The notes: generated by a model not told the origin, from the sequence alone. Positions 1 to 9,559 are shown, counted from the first letter of the stretch. The stretch is DNA of 64,000 nucleotides from Paenibacillus sp. TCA20 (GCF_000732325.1 NZ_BBIW01000001.1:248001-312000), one strand, 5' to 3'. A program made the numbers and translations.

Positions 1-792
1 TTCTGCGATGATCGGTAATTTCGCTTTTTTAACTCTTTCTTTAATCGCTACTACTTCCTCAGGTGCTCTCGATTTTTTCTCAGAAATGAACCACTGATGC
101 GTCGACAGCTTGGACATGATCGGTTCAACTACCACATGCGGAATACATAAGTTAATCATTCCCGTGGTGTCACCGATCTTGGTACTGAGCGAAATAAGAG
201 CAATGGTCTCATTCGGAGAAACAATCTGCATAAACTGCGGATTCGTCTCCAGTGCTTCCATTCTTGGTGTGATATCAAGTACCGTCTTCCACGCTTCTTG
301 CAGGCTGTCAAATGCCTTGCTGAATATTCGTTCCATAATGGTAGTTTCAATCTCAGTCATCGAGCTTGTCTTGGCTGAAGAAGTTCCAGGCCCGCCTAAT
401 AAACGATCCAGCATCGCGTATGCAACGTTGGGGTGTACTTCAAGCACCATTCTGCCTTGGAGCGGCTCCGCTTCAAAAATGTTCAAGATCGTCATCTTCG
501 GTATGGACCTGATAAACTCGTCATAAGGAAGCTGCTCAACCTGAACAACATTAATTTGAACAAAAGTTCGTAATTGTGCTGAAAAATAAGTGGTCAGATA
601 TCTCGCAAAGTTCTCATGTATACGTGTCAAGCTTCGAATATGATCCTTCGAAAAGCGTACAGCACGTTTGAAATCGTAGGATCTAATCTTTCGCGCGGTT
701 TCTTCCTTCTTGAGCTCTTCAGCATCCATCTCCCCAGAGGAAAGAGCAGCGAGGAGGGCATCTATCTCATTCTGTGAAAGTACATCAACCAT
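1..792 (-). CDS. fliM: FliM, flagellar motor switch protein (3' end outside window)
   Basis: FliM forms part of the C-ring that binds phospho-CheY and sets rotation direction. The first 264 codons are visible; the family is about 330 residues. The N-terminus MVDVLSQNEIDALLAAL is the classic FliM EIDALL CheY-binding segment. The middle contains the conserved LLGGPG motif (around residue 130), typical of the FliM/CheC-like middle domain. The ATG at 792 follows a strong AGGGGGTGAG Shine-Dalgarno. It is the last visible gene of the operon, 47 nt after fliL. The C-terminal SpoA domain lies beyond base 1. Confidence 0.96.
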   Translation of the reverse strand, partial: MVDVLSQNEIDALLAALSSGEMDAEELKKEETARKIRSYDFKRAVRFSKDHIRSLTRIHENFARYLTTYFSAQLRTFVQINVVQVEQLPYDEFIRSIPKMTILNIFEAEPLQGRMVLEVHPNVAYAMLDRLLGGPGTSSAKTSSMTEIETTIMERIFSKAFDSLQEAWKTVLDITPRMEALETNPQFMQIVSPNETIALISLSTKIGDTTGMINLCIPHVVVEPIMSKLSTHQWFISEKKSRAPEEVVAIKERVKKAKLPIIAE

Positions 793-839
793 TTATCTCA
801 CCCCCTTGCAGAAATAAAAATGAACTTACCTAAGCTGCA

Positions 840-1304
840 TTACAAGCCTGCTACCACGATAGAAGTGATTTTACTTTCCGTAACTCTGCCGCTTGGCAGT
901 TCCTTATTAATCAGCTCCGTGAGCTCACTCAGGAACAAATCACGGTTCTTGCCGGACTCAAGCTGCTCAGGCTGAGTATCAGCCAGCTTCTGCAGGATGG
1001 CTGGCTTGATCTGAATTTCCTTAATTTTCTCAAAATCTTCTTTAGCTTCCTTGGAGTTCACCTGGAATGCGAGGTTCAATTGAACAATATTCGTATATCC
1101 TGCAAGGTTCGTCTTGATGTCTGTAATTTCTGAAGTCAGCTCTACGATTTCATCTGCGGACAAATGCTTCGTCGCTGTACTTTCAGCCACTTCCTGATTT
1201 GAGCTCTCATCTGCATTTGTCCGATCTACTAACAGAACCACAGCAAGCACGATCAGGGTAATGCCAAGCATGATCGTAGAAAGCCAGGGTAACATCTTTT
1301 TCAT
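840..1304 (-). CDS. fliL: FliL, flagellar basal body-associated membrane protein
   Basis: FliL surrounds the stator/MS ring region and supports torque and stator function. The 154-residue product has a short cytoplasmic start, one transmembrane helix (about residues 7-26), then a periplasmic-type domain ending in the conserved FliL tail with LINKELPSGRVTESKITSIVV. Length is normal. The ATG at 1304 follows GGAGG with 9-nt spacing. It starts one base after the flbD stop codon, so translation is probably coupled. Confidence 0.95.
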   Translation of the reverse strand: MKKMLPWLSTIMLGITLIVLAVVLLVDRTNADESSNQEVAESTATKHLSADEIVELTSEITDIKTNLAGYTNIVQLNLAFQVNSKEAKEDFEKIKEIQIKPAILQKLADTQPEQLESGKNRDLFLSELTELINKELPSGRVTESKITSIVVAGL

Positions 1305-1305
1305 A

Positions 1306-1530
1306 TTAGGAATCCTCCGTTTGCTGCTGCACTTTTATCGTTGCTGCATGTATGCCTATTTCACCGTTATACTCTTTGATCTTGTTAATGATTTCGTCTG
1401 CCTTTTCTAATACAATCAAACGTTTACCTGTAACGAGAGTGACGTATGTATCCGGTGTTTCTTCTACAGTTTCTACGAGCAGCGCATTTAACCACATGGA
1501 TGAACCATTTAATCTCGTCACTAATATCAT
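1306..1530 (-). CDS. flbD: FlbD/SwrD family flagellar protein
   Basis: A 74-residue protein starting MILVTRLNGSSMWLNALLVE, the typical FlbD family N-terminus. The B. subtilis homologue at this operon position is SwrD, which raises flagellar motor power for swarming. No membrane segment is present. The ATG follows GGGAGG with 7-nt spacing. It sits between flgG and fliL as in Bacillus. Confidence 0.92.
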   Translation of the reverse strand: MILVTRLNGSSMWLNALLVETVEETPDTYVTLVTGKRLIVLEKADEIINKIKEYNGEIGIHAATIKVQQQTEDS

Positions 1531-1592
1531 GGATTTTCCTCCCGCTTAAGTGCCTAAGGGAAGCTGTCAGCCTCCCCTAAGCTATCAAATTA

Positions 1593-2408
1593 TTAACGCT
1601 TGAGGTTTACTACTTCAGTAAGCACTTCATCAGAGGTTGTAATAATACGGGAATTCGCTTGGAATCCGCGCTGTGCCACGATCATTTCTGTAAATTCACC
1701 CGTAAGATCGACGTTAGACATTTCCAGCTGTCCTGTAACAATCGCTCCAGTACCTGCTTCAGCATCATTGGCAGTAACGATTTCAAGTTCTCCTTCGGGA
1801 TTGGCATTCAAGGTCATACGGTACAGGTTGCCTCCCATTTTCTCAAGACCGCCAGGATTGGCGACAAGTCCGATCCCCAGCTGAACATCGGCAGCTATCG
1901 TTCCATCCGCAAGCTGTGTATTAATCATGCCATCCTGACCGATTGAAAAGGCCACCACTTCAGGGTCGATCACGATTGCCGCTCCATCGGAATCAAAAAC
2001 AAACAATCCGTCAGATGTCAAAAGATTTCCATTTGCATCCACATGAAAATCACCAGCACGTGTAAGATAAGGCGGTTCTTGGCCATCCGTAAGACCTACT
2101 AGAAAGAATCCATTGCCTTCGAGACGCAAATCCGTAGGATTGTTTGTCGTTTGAGCTGATCCTGCAAGGTGCATTGTGTCAATAGAGCCTACGCTCACCC
2201 CTAGACCTACCTGCTTCGCATTCACTCCTCCACTCTCATCCGTTGGAGCAGTTGTTCCGGAAATCGTTTGGCTCATAATATCCTTGAACATAACTCGGCT
2301 GGATTTAAATCCGGTCGTATTCACATTCGCAATATTGTTACCGATCACATCAAGCTTGGTTTGGAATCCTCTCATTCCGGACACTCCGGAATACATAGAC
2401 TTCAGCAT
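1593..2408 (-). CDS. flgG: Flagellar hook/rod protein FlgG (FlgE/F/G family)
   Basis: Axial structural protein of the hook-basal body. The 271 residues begin MLKSMYSGVSGMRGFQTKLD, followed by the NNIANVNTTGFKSSRV signature of axial flagellar proteins. The C-terminus has EMIVAQRGFQANSRIITTSDEVL, the conserved coiled-coil assembly motif. In B. subtilis the gene at this position was first called flgG and is now regarded as the hook gene flgE, so the product may serve as the hook subunit. Its size is closer to FlgG than to long FlgE proteins. Preceded by flgD and the small flagellar operon gene. Confidence 0.93.
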   Translation of the reverse strand: MLKSMYSGVSGMRGFQTKLDVIGNNIANVNTTGFKSSRVMFKDIMSQTISGTTAPTDESGGVNAKQVGLGVSVGSIDTMHLAGSAQTTNNPTDLRLEGNGFFLVGLTDGQEPPYLTRAGDFHVDANGNLLTSDGLFVFDSDGAAIVIDPEVVAFSIGQDGMINTQLADGTIAADVQLGIGLVANPGGLEKMGGNLYRMTLNANPEGELEIVTANDAEAGTGAIVTGQLEMSNVDLTGEFTEMIVAQRGFQANSRIITTSDEVLTEVVNLKR

Positions 2409-2492
2409 CTCGCACTACCTTTCTTTTGTTCAGTTATTTTTGCCGCTTCAGTCGGTCCACGGCATGAAGGCTCTCCGTTTAGGGCCAGCCGG

Positions 2493-2879
2493 TTAAGATA
2501 TAATCACTGCACTGTCAATCTGAGTAAAAACGTTGTCACTCATGGAATCTCCGTTCACCGCGGTTACCACTGTGCGGTTCGGCACATTTACAATAAAGGC
2601 CGTATCCTGCATCAGCACCAGCGTTTCCTTTGCTCCTTTTGCTGCTGCCTTGTCAATTGCATCACCAAGCTTCATCAGCTGCTCATTCCCGAGCTCAATT
2701 CCACGCTGTGCAAGCCTTTTGGAAGCATGATGACTGAGCTTGACCCATTCCTGATTTAACAGCTCTTGAAAAGAAGTTCCTGCCGCTGAGGAGCTCGTGC
2801 TCTTCTTGTTGACATCTCGAAGGCTACCGGGTGATACCGGTCCTGTATACAGCTGGCCTACTCTTAAAATGTCACTCAT
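2493..2879 (-). CDS. Small flagellar operon protein (TIGR02530-like)
   Basis: A 128-residue protein between flgD and flgG, the usual place of the TIGR02530 flagellar operon protein in Firmicutes. It contains FQELLNQEWVKLSHHASKRLAQRGIEL and a C-terminal beta-rich part with ALVLMQDTAFIVNVPNRTVV-like sequence. There is no signal peptide. The ATG overlaps the flgD stop (ATGA), indicating translational coupling. A role linked to hook assembly is inferred from position only. Confidence 0.82.
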   Translation of the reverse strand: MSDILRVGQLYTGPVSPGSLRDVNKKSTSSSAAGTSFQELLNQEWVKLSHHASKRLAQRGIELGNEQLMKLGDAIDKAAAKGAKETLVLMQDTAFIVNVPNRTVVTAVNGDSMSDNVFTQIDSAVIIS

Positions 2880-3397
2880 ACCTGTGTACCGGATTGATCT
2901 TCAGATGATTCTTCATCGGCGAGCTCTGCATCTGGCTGCTGCACTTCTTCTCCCTCTGCTGGTGCTGGGTCACTGATTTGTATGATGTCTGTAAGGGCTA
3001 CTTCTTCATCACCGATAATCGCATACTGAATTTGATCACGAATCATGATGGACTCAACCTGTCCAGTAAGCACACCTGATTCTCCTGTTTCCGCATTTTC
3101 TCCGATCCAGCTTACATTTTTACCAATCAATCCGGATGCTGCACCAAGAGATTGTGCCAAGCTCTCCAGCTGGCCTGAAATATTGGTTAGCTGTTCAACT
3201 GAAGTAAACTGTGCCATTTGAGCGATAAATTCTTTATCCTCCATCGGCTGCATCGGGTTCTGATTCTGCAGCTGGGTGATCAGAATTTTGAGGAATTGAT
3301 CCTTGCCCATCTCCTGCGTTGATTTTCTGCTGGCTGCGGCCACATTGCCCGCCGAATAGTTCGGCCATATATTCGATGTTGAGATTATGTCTGCCAC
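2876..3397 (-). CDS. flgD: FlgD, flagellar hook cap/assembly protein
   Basis: FlgD caps the growing hook and guides hook subunit assembly. The 173 residues include MGKDQFLKILITQLQNQNPM and KEFIAQMAQFTSVEQL, the conserved FlgD N-terminal domain. The C-terminal part is short and ends in an acidic tail (EEVQQPDAELADEESSEDQ). The start is GTG at 3397, preceded by GAGGTGG with good spacing. The 3' end overlaps the next small gene by 4 nt. Confidence 0.94.
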   Translation of the reverse strand: MADIISTSNIWPNYSAGNVAAASRKSTQEMGKDQFLKILITQLQNQNPMQPMEDKEFIAQMAQFTSVEQLTNISGQLESLAQSLGAASGLIGKNVSWIGENAETGESGVLTGQVESIMIRDQIQYAIIGDEEVALTDIIQISDPAPAEGEEVQQPDAELADEESSEDQSGTQV

Positions 3398-3418
3398 TCG
3401 TTACCACCTCACTTCCTA

Positions 3419-4906
3419 TCAAGCTTTGGCTGTAAAGCCTTGGGTACGTTCTGCTGAAGGGAAGACCTCCAGTCCTTGCTGTTCCCTCATCCATGTTCGA
3501 AGCTCATCCTGCTTCTCTACCGCCTGAATGGCATCTTCATCTCTTTGCTCACGTTCCCTGGATCTCCGTTCTCCACCGGACTGTCCGTTAGAACCCCCGC
3601 CATCCTGATACATATGAGAGGATAGTGATGTGTTCTGTGTGACTTCCAGTCTTTCGACTTGGATCCCCTGAGCCTGGAGTGTAGCTCTCAGCTGAGTGAT
3701 CTGCTGCTCGAGCAAATCCTTGGCCATCACCTGTTCTGTCATAAACCGCGCAACGAGTTGTCCATTCTGCATGGACAGCTGAACATCAACCTGGCCTAGA
3801 TGCTCCGGCCGCAGTGAGATTACCGCTTCCGCTACGCCGTTCTGTTTAACAAACTCAAACTTCTGAATGACAAACTCAGACATATCCTTCATAAACTGCC
3901 CTGCAGGAATTGCCAGCTCAGATTTTGCAACGGGTGTTTGCACGTTACCGCTGCGCAGTACGAGCTGACCCGCTGTCGTAGGCTCGTTATCCTTCCCTTG
4001 TTCACCATCTGAAGTTGGTGCAGAAGAGTCCGCCTCTTCAACGATGCCGGTCTTCGAAGCTTCGGTTGGAACAACCTTAACCGCTTCCTTGTCGGTCACC
4101 TGATTGGAGTCCTCTGCGTTGCTAACGGTACTCGAGCTGTCCTCACCTGCGGCTTTGAGCAGCTGCTCCATTAATGTAGAACTGGCATTCTGAACCACAG
4201 CATCCTTATTGGAAGACATATTCACGACATTTGATATTTGCTCTGTTACGACCTGTAATTTCTCTAGAGGCTCTGTATTTATATCTGCTTTTTGTAATAG
4301 ATTCTTGAGAGATGTAATCAGCTCTGTATGTAGTTTCGACTGCTCCAGGGCTTGTCCATCTGAACTCATTTTCCCGCTTGCTTCAACCACTTGCTGCAAT
4401 GCCTCTTGCACCGCATATTGAATCGTGTTCGGATCATTAGCCAGGATATTGACTATTTGCTGTGAAGTAGAATCCGATGATTCACTACCTTCCTGAGCCG
4501 CTGGGTAATATGCATTCATGAATTGCGAGAGCCAAGCATTTAAATCGGCTAATAACTCTGAATCCTCTAGCAGAAGCTCCTCTTTGGATTCTTCCAGTGC
4601 TTTGATCAGGTTCTCAATCAGCTGTTCTGCTGCTGCGAAGAGCTCTGACTCATCCAGCATTGCCAGATTCATTTCCTCCTCGGAAGCCGTAATTCCGGCT
4701 GCGGCCATGAAAGCAAACAGTCCCGATTGATTGACGTCAGATGTGCTGTTGCCAGAAGATGAAGTGGTCCCCATCAATCCCTGAAGCTGTTCCAAAAAGG
4801 ACGGCTGCGTACTCGTTCCCGTTCCGCTGCTGCTTCCTGCAAGTGTACTGCTTGTTGTTAATTCGGTAGTCTGTGTCATCGCCATTTGCGGCAAGAAAGA
4901 TATCAT
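3419..4906 (-). CDS. fliK: FliK, flagellar hook-length control protein
   Basis: FliK measures hook length and switches export specificity through FlhB. About 495 residues with a long low-complexity Ser/Thr/Glu-rich N-terminal region and a conserved C-terminal Flg_hook domain: EAVISLRPEHLGQVDVQLSM, then LEQQITQLRATLQAQGIQVE. The start chosen is the ATG at 4906, 11 nt after AAAGGAGG; a GTG four codons upstream overlaps the ribosome-binding site. Located between ylxF and flgD as in Bacillus. A second FliK-like protein (YlqG) is encoded at 29004-31040. Confidence 0.93.
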   Translation of the reverse strand: MISFLPQMAMTQTTELTTSSTLAGSSSGTGTSTQPSFLEQLQGLMGTTSSSGNSTSDVNQSGLFAFMAAAGITASEEEMNLAMLDESELFAAAEQLIENLIKALEESKEELLLEDSELLADLNAWLSQFMNAYYPAAQEGSESSDSTSQQIVNILANDPNTIQYAVQEALQQVVEASGKMSSDGQALEQSKLHTELITSLKNLLQKADINTEPLEKLQVVTEQISNVVNMSSNKDAVVQNASSTLMEQLLKAAGEDSSSTVSNAEDSNQVTDKEAVKVVPTEASKTGIVEEADSSAPTSDGEQGKDNEPTTAGQLVLRSGNVQTPVAKSELAIPAGQFMKDMSEFVIQKFEFVKQNGVAEAVISLRPEHLGQVDVQLSMQNGQLVARFMTEQVMAKDLLEQQITQLRATLQAQGIQVERLEVTQNTSLSSHMYQDGGGSNGQSGGERRSREREQRDEDAIQAVEKQDELRTWMREQQGLEVFPSAERTQGFTAKA

Positions 4907-4943
4907 TTCTTTTTTCACCTCCTTTCAAGTCGCAAACTAGACT

Positions 4944-5885
4944 CTATTTCCCACCCATAAGCCTATTCAGAATTTTGGCAGATGCTTCTTTATCGATACC
5001 GGACATGCTGTCTAGGAGCTCTGCTCTCTTGGCATCATCAACCGTCTTAAGGATCGTAATGGCCCGATCTGAGCTGATCTTGTTCATTTCCAGAATGAGC
5101 TCTGCACCGCTTGCAGCCGACATGGACGAGAACGTTTGAGTAAGTTCAGTCTGGTCCAGATTTCGACTATTATTGGTCTGTGTCGTCTCCGCTGCAGGCT
5201 GACTTGCTGCGAGCTGTGATTGCAATGCCGCGATCGCCTTCACCTCTGAGGTTGTTACTTCCTTGAGAGCTGAAGTCAATTCAGCAGCAGACTGTGGATT
5301 CATTTTCTCTAGAATGCCTATCTGCTCATCCGATTTCATCTCTGACATAAGCTGAACCTGCTCTTCTTTTGTCATACTTTGAATAATTGGTGCTGCTTTA
5401 CTAGGCTTCATCTCTCCGTACATCTTGGCTAGGTCCCTGATCTCCTGCACATAAGGATCGACCTGTTCCTCGCCATCTTCCGTACTGCTATCCTTCGCTT
5501 CCTCCAACTGCTTAATTTCTTCCTCTAACTGCTTTACTTTGTCATCTTGCTGTGTCTTTTGCACTTCCGCCTCGGCCAGACCCTGCTCAGCAGCCTCAAG
5601 ATCTGCCTTCAAAGTTGCGATTGTAGCCTGGTCGCTCTCCATTTGCTGCTCCAGCTTTCTCTCTTTGACCAATTCCGGATCGAGCGCATCTTCAGGAATC
5701 CATTCTTTCACAATCGGAACTTGGCTTAAGAAAGCAAATGCCTTATTCTTGAAGTCACCGTTCAGCACGATGAGAAGCACTGTAACGAGGACAGCTGTAA
5801 ATACGATCGGGATTGCGATTACAAGGAATTTTTCCCATCCACTGCTGGACTCTCGCTCCAGCTCTTCCTTATCCTTGCCTACCAA
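4944..5885 (-). CDS. ylxF: YlxF/MotE-like membrane-anchored flagellar operon protein
   Basis: A 313-residue protein with one N-terminal transmembrane helix (about residues 20-43), a long coiled coil (about 70-130, repeated KQLEEEIKQLEEA-type heptads) and a C-terminal region resembling the MgtE intracellular N domain (KMYGEMKPSKAAPIIQSM, repeated EQIGILEKMNP). This layout is typical of the MotE-like protein between fliJ and fliK in Firmicutes. The start is TTG at 5885, with GGAGGAGG 8 nt upstream. Its role in stator or export function is not established by the sequence. Confidence 0.88.
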   Translation of the reverse strand: MVGKDKEELERESSSGWEKFLVIAIPIVFTAVLVTVLLIVLNGDFKNKAFAFLSQVPIVKEWIPEDALDPELVKERKLEQQMESDQATIATLKADLEAAEQGLAEAEVQKTQQDDKVKQLEEEIKQLEEAKDSSTEDGEEQVDPYVQEIRDLAKMYGEMKPSKAAPIIQSMTKEEQVQLMSEMKSDEQIGILEKMNPQSAAELTSALKEVTTSEVKAIAALQSQLAASQPAAETTQTNNSRNLDQTELTQTFSSMSAASGAELILEMNKISSDRAITILKTVDDAKRAELLDSMSGIDKEASAKILNRLMGGK

Positions 5886-5926
5886 AACTCATACCTCCTC
5901 CGGCGCATTTCCTCACGTCACTGTCA

Positions 5927-6370
5927 TTAACGTGCTTTGACTGCAAAGCGCACCGTTGCCATTTCATCCAGTTCATTTTGTTCCCGAAGGAGCATTTCCT
6001 GTTGAAAATGCATTTTCGCTTTTTCTCTTGCTTCCATCCAAACCTTCTCGTCCAGCATCTTGTCATTCAGAAAATCCTGATTCTTCTTCACGTTCACTTG
6101 TGCATAAGCCACATCGTTGTTCTTACGGCTGATACATTCATCCAGATAATGAATATATCGGTTCATTTCCTGAAGATTCGCAGCGGATAATGACTGCTGA
6201 GATGACGATGAGATGCCCTGGAGCATATTTTCTTTATCTTGAACCAGCTCCATAAGATGCTGCTCCTCTGATTTCAGCTTGCCAATTGCGGAGGACAGCA
6301 GCCATTCAGCTTGTGTTTTTTCAGTGGATTTAAGATCGACAACCTTCTGAAAATGATACGTGAATCTCAT
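5927..6370 (-). CDS. fliJ: FliJ, flagellar export chaperone
   Basis: FliJ is the central stalk-like coiled coil of the flagellar export ATPase. The 147 residues are almost entirely helical, with N-terminal FTYHFQKVVDLKSTEKTQAE and a basic C-terminus, as expected for FliJ. The ATG at 6370 lies 11 bases downstream of the fliI stop codon; the GAGGAG motif overlapping the fliI end is about 15 nt away, a long spacing. Confidence 0.93.
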   Translation of the reverse strand: MRFTYHFQKVVDLKSTEKTQAEWLLSSAIGKLKSEEQHLMELVQDKENMLQGISSSSQQSLSAANLQEMNRYIHYLDECISRKNNDVAYAQVNVKKNQDFLNDKMLDEKVWMEAREKAKMHFQQEMLLREQNELDEMATVRFAVKAR

Positions 6371-6381
6371 AACTTACTTGT

Positions 6382-7701
6382 TCATCTCCTCGAAAATTCT
6401 GTAATCAATCTCTGCATAACCTCGTCCAAATTCGTCTTCTCATCTACTTTTTGCCGAGTGAAATCCCAAATATCTCCGATTCGGTCGATAGACTCGTCAA
6501 TTTCCACATTAGAGCCTTTTTGATAAGCTCCTATGTTGATTAGATCCTCCGAGTTCTTGAACACGGACATCAGTCTTTTTATATTCTCGGCAGCCTCAAT
6601 CTGATCGCGTGGGGCAATGTCCTTCATCACCCGGCTTATACTTGCCAGCACATCAATGGCTGGAAAATGACCCTTGTTTGCAATGCCCCGATTGAGCACG
6701 ATGTGTCCATCGAGTATTCCCCTGACGGCATCGGCAATCGGTTCGTTCATATCGTCACCATCTACCAGCACGGTATAAAAAGCAGTGATCGAGCCCGTTG
6801 GTCCTGTACCCGCTCTTTCCAGCAATTTAGGGAGACTCGCGAATACAGACGGAGTATAACCTCTCATAGCGGGCGGTTCCCCAACGGCTAGACCAACCTC
6901 CCGCTGGGCCATCGCATATCTCGTGACAGAGTCCATCATCAACATCACGTTCATGCCTCGATCTCGAAAGTACTCTGCAATGGTTGTCGCTATGAGCGCA
7001 CCCTTAATTCTCACCAGTGCAGGCTGATCCGAGGTCGCAACGATGACGACAGAGCGTTCTAAGCCTTCCGGTCCCAAGTCCCGTTCAATGAAGTCGAGCA
7101 CCTCACGGCCGCGTTCTCCAATCAGTGCGATGACATTCACATCGGCTGATGTATTCCTTGCGATCATCCCCATGAGCGTGCTTTTCCCTACCCCGGATCC
7201 GGCAAAAATACCTACACGCTGGCCTTTGCCAATCGTAAGCAGGCCGTCGATGGCCCGAACACCAATGCTTATCGGCTCCTGCACTCTGGGCCTGTTGAGC
7301 GGATTAATAGGCGTACTAGAGGTGGAGTAATGCTGCATTCTCGCAAGTATTAACGATCCATCCAGCGGCTGACCTAATCCATCCAGTACTTTTCCTAACA
7401 GCTCAGAACCCACCTGTACATTCAGCGGCTTCCCCGTCCCTACGACATCACATCCAGGACCGATAGATTGCAAATCTCCAAGCGGCATCAGCAGCACTTT
7501 GTTGTCTCTAAACCCGACAACCTCAGCCTTCAAAGGTGCCGATGACTGGCTGGGATAGATGAGGCATACATCCCCTATGCTGGCGTCTGGACCTTCCGAC
7601 TCCACCATCAGCCCGATCACCTGCGTTACTTTTCCATTAATACGAATCGGGTCCAAATGTTTGAGCTGATCTATATATCTGTGTGAGCTAAGCACCTTCA
7701 T
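6382..7701 (-). CDS. fliI: FliI, flagellar type III export ATPase
   Basis: FliI hydrolyses ATP to help unfold and load export substrates. From ATG 7701 the product has 439 residues. The P-loop GSGVGKST is near residue 170, followed by ALIGERGREVLDFIE and the Walker B segment MLMMDSVTRYAMAQRE. The N-terminal F1-like beta barrel is present. A longer reading from 7725 exists, but the ATG at 7701 has AGGAGCGAGG upstream and lies inside the 3' end of fliH, a 14-nt overlap typical of coupled operon genes. Confidence 0.96.
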   Translation of the reverse strand: MKVLSSHRYIDQLKHLDPIRINGKVTQVIGLMVESEGPDASIGDVCLIYPSQSSAPLKAEVVGFRDNKVLLMPLGDLQSIGPGCDVVGTGKPLNVQVGSELLGKVLDGLGQPLDGSLILARMQHYSTSSTPINPLNRPRVQEPISIGVRAIDGLLTIGKGQRVGIFAGSGVGKSTLMGMIARNTSADVNVIALIGERGREVLDFIERDLGPEGLERSVVIVATSDQPALVRIKGALIATTIAEYFRDRGMNVMLMMDSVTRYAMAQREVGLAVGEPPAMRGYTPSVFASLPKLLERAGTGPTGSITAFYTVLVDGDDMNEPIADAVRGILDGHIVLNRGIANKGHFPAIDVLASISRVMKDIAPRDQIEAAENIKRLMSVFKNSEDLINIGAYQKGSNVEIDESIDRIGDIWDFTRQKVDEKTNLDEVMQRLITEFSRR

Positions 7702-8542
7702 ACTGTCCTCGCTCCTCCTGATCAAGTGCGACTCGGATCAATTCCTTCTTGATCTCTGTCAATTGGGTATCTATTCTTGCATCGACACTCCCGTATGCCG
7801 AACGGATAACACAGCCTCGATCCTTGACAGAAGCGTCAGGCAATATTTTCAGCTCGGCTTGAGAATCAATCGCGAAGGACAATTCCTCTCTCGCTGCTTG
7901 AACAAAGGAGAACTGGGATGGAGCGACACATAGAGTAATGACCCCTTGCTCTCGTTTCCGAGATAGATTCTTCTTGATCAGATCGAGCATGAGATCCGTA
8001 TCCTCAGTCAGCTGTCTGTCAATGATTTTCTCCGCGATTGCACTGCTGAGCTCAACGAGGAAGGGCTCTGCTTCCTGTATGATCTGCTCCTTCGCTTGGT
8101 ATGCTTCATTCAGCACTGCCTGAGCTTCAAGCATCTTAATCTCCACTTGCTCCTGAAGCTCCTTCTGTGCTTTGTCACACCCTTCGTCATATCCCTGTTT
8201 AAAACCCTCAGAGCGCAGCGCCTCAACCAAATGCTCATCCTGTAATCTTTTTTCTTCCCACCAGGCCTCGATCTGAGCTCTGCTCTCCTGCAGTATCCGT
8301 TCCGCTTCTTCTGCCGCTTCACGAATCTGTCTTTCTGCAAATTCTTTCGCATTATGAAGCATTTCTTCTTTTAGTTTCAGAGTCTCCTCATCAACACTCG
8401 GCTGTTGACCGATATTAGAAGTAACATCCAAATTGTCCGTAATTTGTTCCTCCTGCTGCTTATCGCCATACTCATGAACAGATCTCAGCTGTTTGTGAGT
8501 ATCCACCGGGACGTATTGGAAGGACTTGATCAAATTAGACAA
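7688..8542 (-). CDS. fliH: FliH, flagellar export ATPase regulator
   Basis: FliH binds FliI and inhibits its ATPase until it docks at the export gate. The product has about 284 residues: a Gln/Glu-rich coiled coil (residues 50-130) with AQIEAWWEEKRLQDEH, then the conserved C-terminal FliH/VATPase E-like domain with RGCVIRSAYGSVDARIDTQL. The TTG at 8542 is preferred because GGAGG then lies 10 nt upstream; the ATG three codons earlier (8551) sits one base from that motif. The 5' end overlaps fliG. Confidence 0.9.
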   Translation of the reverse strand: MSNLIKSFQYVPVDTHKQLRSVHEYGDKQQEEQITDNLDVTSNIGQQPSVDEETLKLKEEMLHNAKEFAERQIREAAEEAERILQESRAQIEAWWEEKRLQDEHLVEALRSEGFKQGYDEGCDKAQKELQEQVEIKMLEAQAVLNEAYQAKEQIIQEAEPFLVELSSAIAEKIIDRQLTEDTDLMLDLIKKNLSRKREQGVITLCVAPSQFSFVQAAREELSFAIDSQAELKILPDASVKDRGCVIRSAYGSVDARIDTQLTEIKKELIRVALDQEERGQYEGA

Positions 8543-9548
8543 CGATATCATCTCCTCCGCCGCGAGCTATAATAATCTCACCGGCTTCTTCCAGTCTTCT
8601 GATCGTTGCTACAATTCGAGTCTGTGCTTCTTCCACATCACGAAGCCTTACAGGACCCATGTACTCCATCTCTTCCTTGAACGTTTCGGACATGCGTTTC
8701 GACATGTTCGTGAATATCGCCTGACGCACTTCTTCACTCGCCACTTTAAGTGCAAGCTGCAGATCAGCATTGTCGATATCACGGATAATGCGCTGAATTG
8801 AACGGTTATCCACATTCACAATGTCTTCAAATACAAACATCCGTTTCTTAATTTCTTCTGCAAGCTCTGGATCTTGAATTTCGAGAGAATCGAGAATCGT
8901 ACGCTCTGTTCCCCGATCGACACCATTTAGAATCTGAACAATGGATTCAATACCGCCGGCATTCGTGTAATCCTGTGTCACGGTTGCAGACAGCTTCTGT
9001 TCCAGAACCCGTTCAACCTGTGAAATGACTTCAGGTGAAGTGCTGTCCATAACGGCAACACGTCTTGCAACATCTGCCTGCTTGTCCTGCGGAAGCGAGG
9101 ACAGGATAGCTGCTGCCTGCTCAAATTGCAGATAGGACAGTACTAGCGCAATGGTTTGCGGACTCTCGTTCTGAATGAAGTTAAGAATTTGATTCGGATC
9201 CGCTTTACGAGCAAAATCAAACGGTCTGACCTGAAGTGTAGCGGTTAGACGATTGATAACCTCGAGCGCTTTTTGCGATCCAAGCGCTTTTTCCAGTATC
9301 TCTTTGGCATAATTGATCCCGCCCTGAGAGATATATTCCTGTGCCAGGCAAATTTGATGAAACTCGGACATAATCAATTCCTTTTCTCCCGAATCCACCT
9401 TACGAACATTGGCAATTTCCAGCGTCAATTGTTCGATCTCTTCATCTCTCAAATGCTTGAAGATTTGCGCAGACACTTCCGGTCCTAATGTTATAAGCAA
9501 TATGGCCGCTTTCTGCCGGCCTGTTAATCCGTTCCCCTGCTTAACCAA
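8535..9548 (-). CDS. fliG: FliG, flagellar motor switch protein
   Basis: FliG joins the MS ring to the C ring and contacts the stators to generate torque. The product has about 337 residues, normal for the family. N-terminal LTGRQKAAILLITLGPEVSA, the middle EHPQTIALVLSYL-type motif (ESPQTIALVLSYL) and the C-terminal torque helix (IVNVDNRSIQRIIRDID) are all present. The TTG at 9548, 8 nt after AGAGG, fits the family N-terminus better than the GTG at 9557. It starts just downstream of the fliF stop. Confidence 0.95.
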   Translation of the reverse strand: MVKQGNGLTGRQKAAILLITLGPEVSAQIFKHLRDEEIEQLTLEIANVRKVDSGEKELIMSEFHQICLAQEYISQGGINYAKEILEKALGSQKALEVINRLTATLQVRPFDFARKADPNQILNFIQNESPQTIALVLSYLQFEQAAAILSSLPQDKQADVARRVAVMDSTSPEVISQVERVLEQKLSATVTQDYTNAGGIESIVQILNGVDRGTERTILDSLEIQDPELAEEIKKRMFVFEDIVNVDNRSIQRIIRDIDNADLQLALKVASEEVRQAIFTNMSKRMSETFKEEMEYMGPVRLRDVEEAQTRIVATIRRLEEAGEIIIARGGGDDIVV

Positions 9549-9559
9549 CTCGTTCACCT

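Noticed and set aside
2268..2759. 163-codon plus-strand frame opposite flgG and its neighbour
   Set aside because: Spans two real genes on the opposite strand; no ribosome-binding site.
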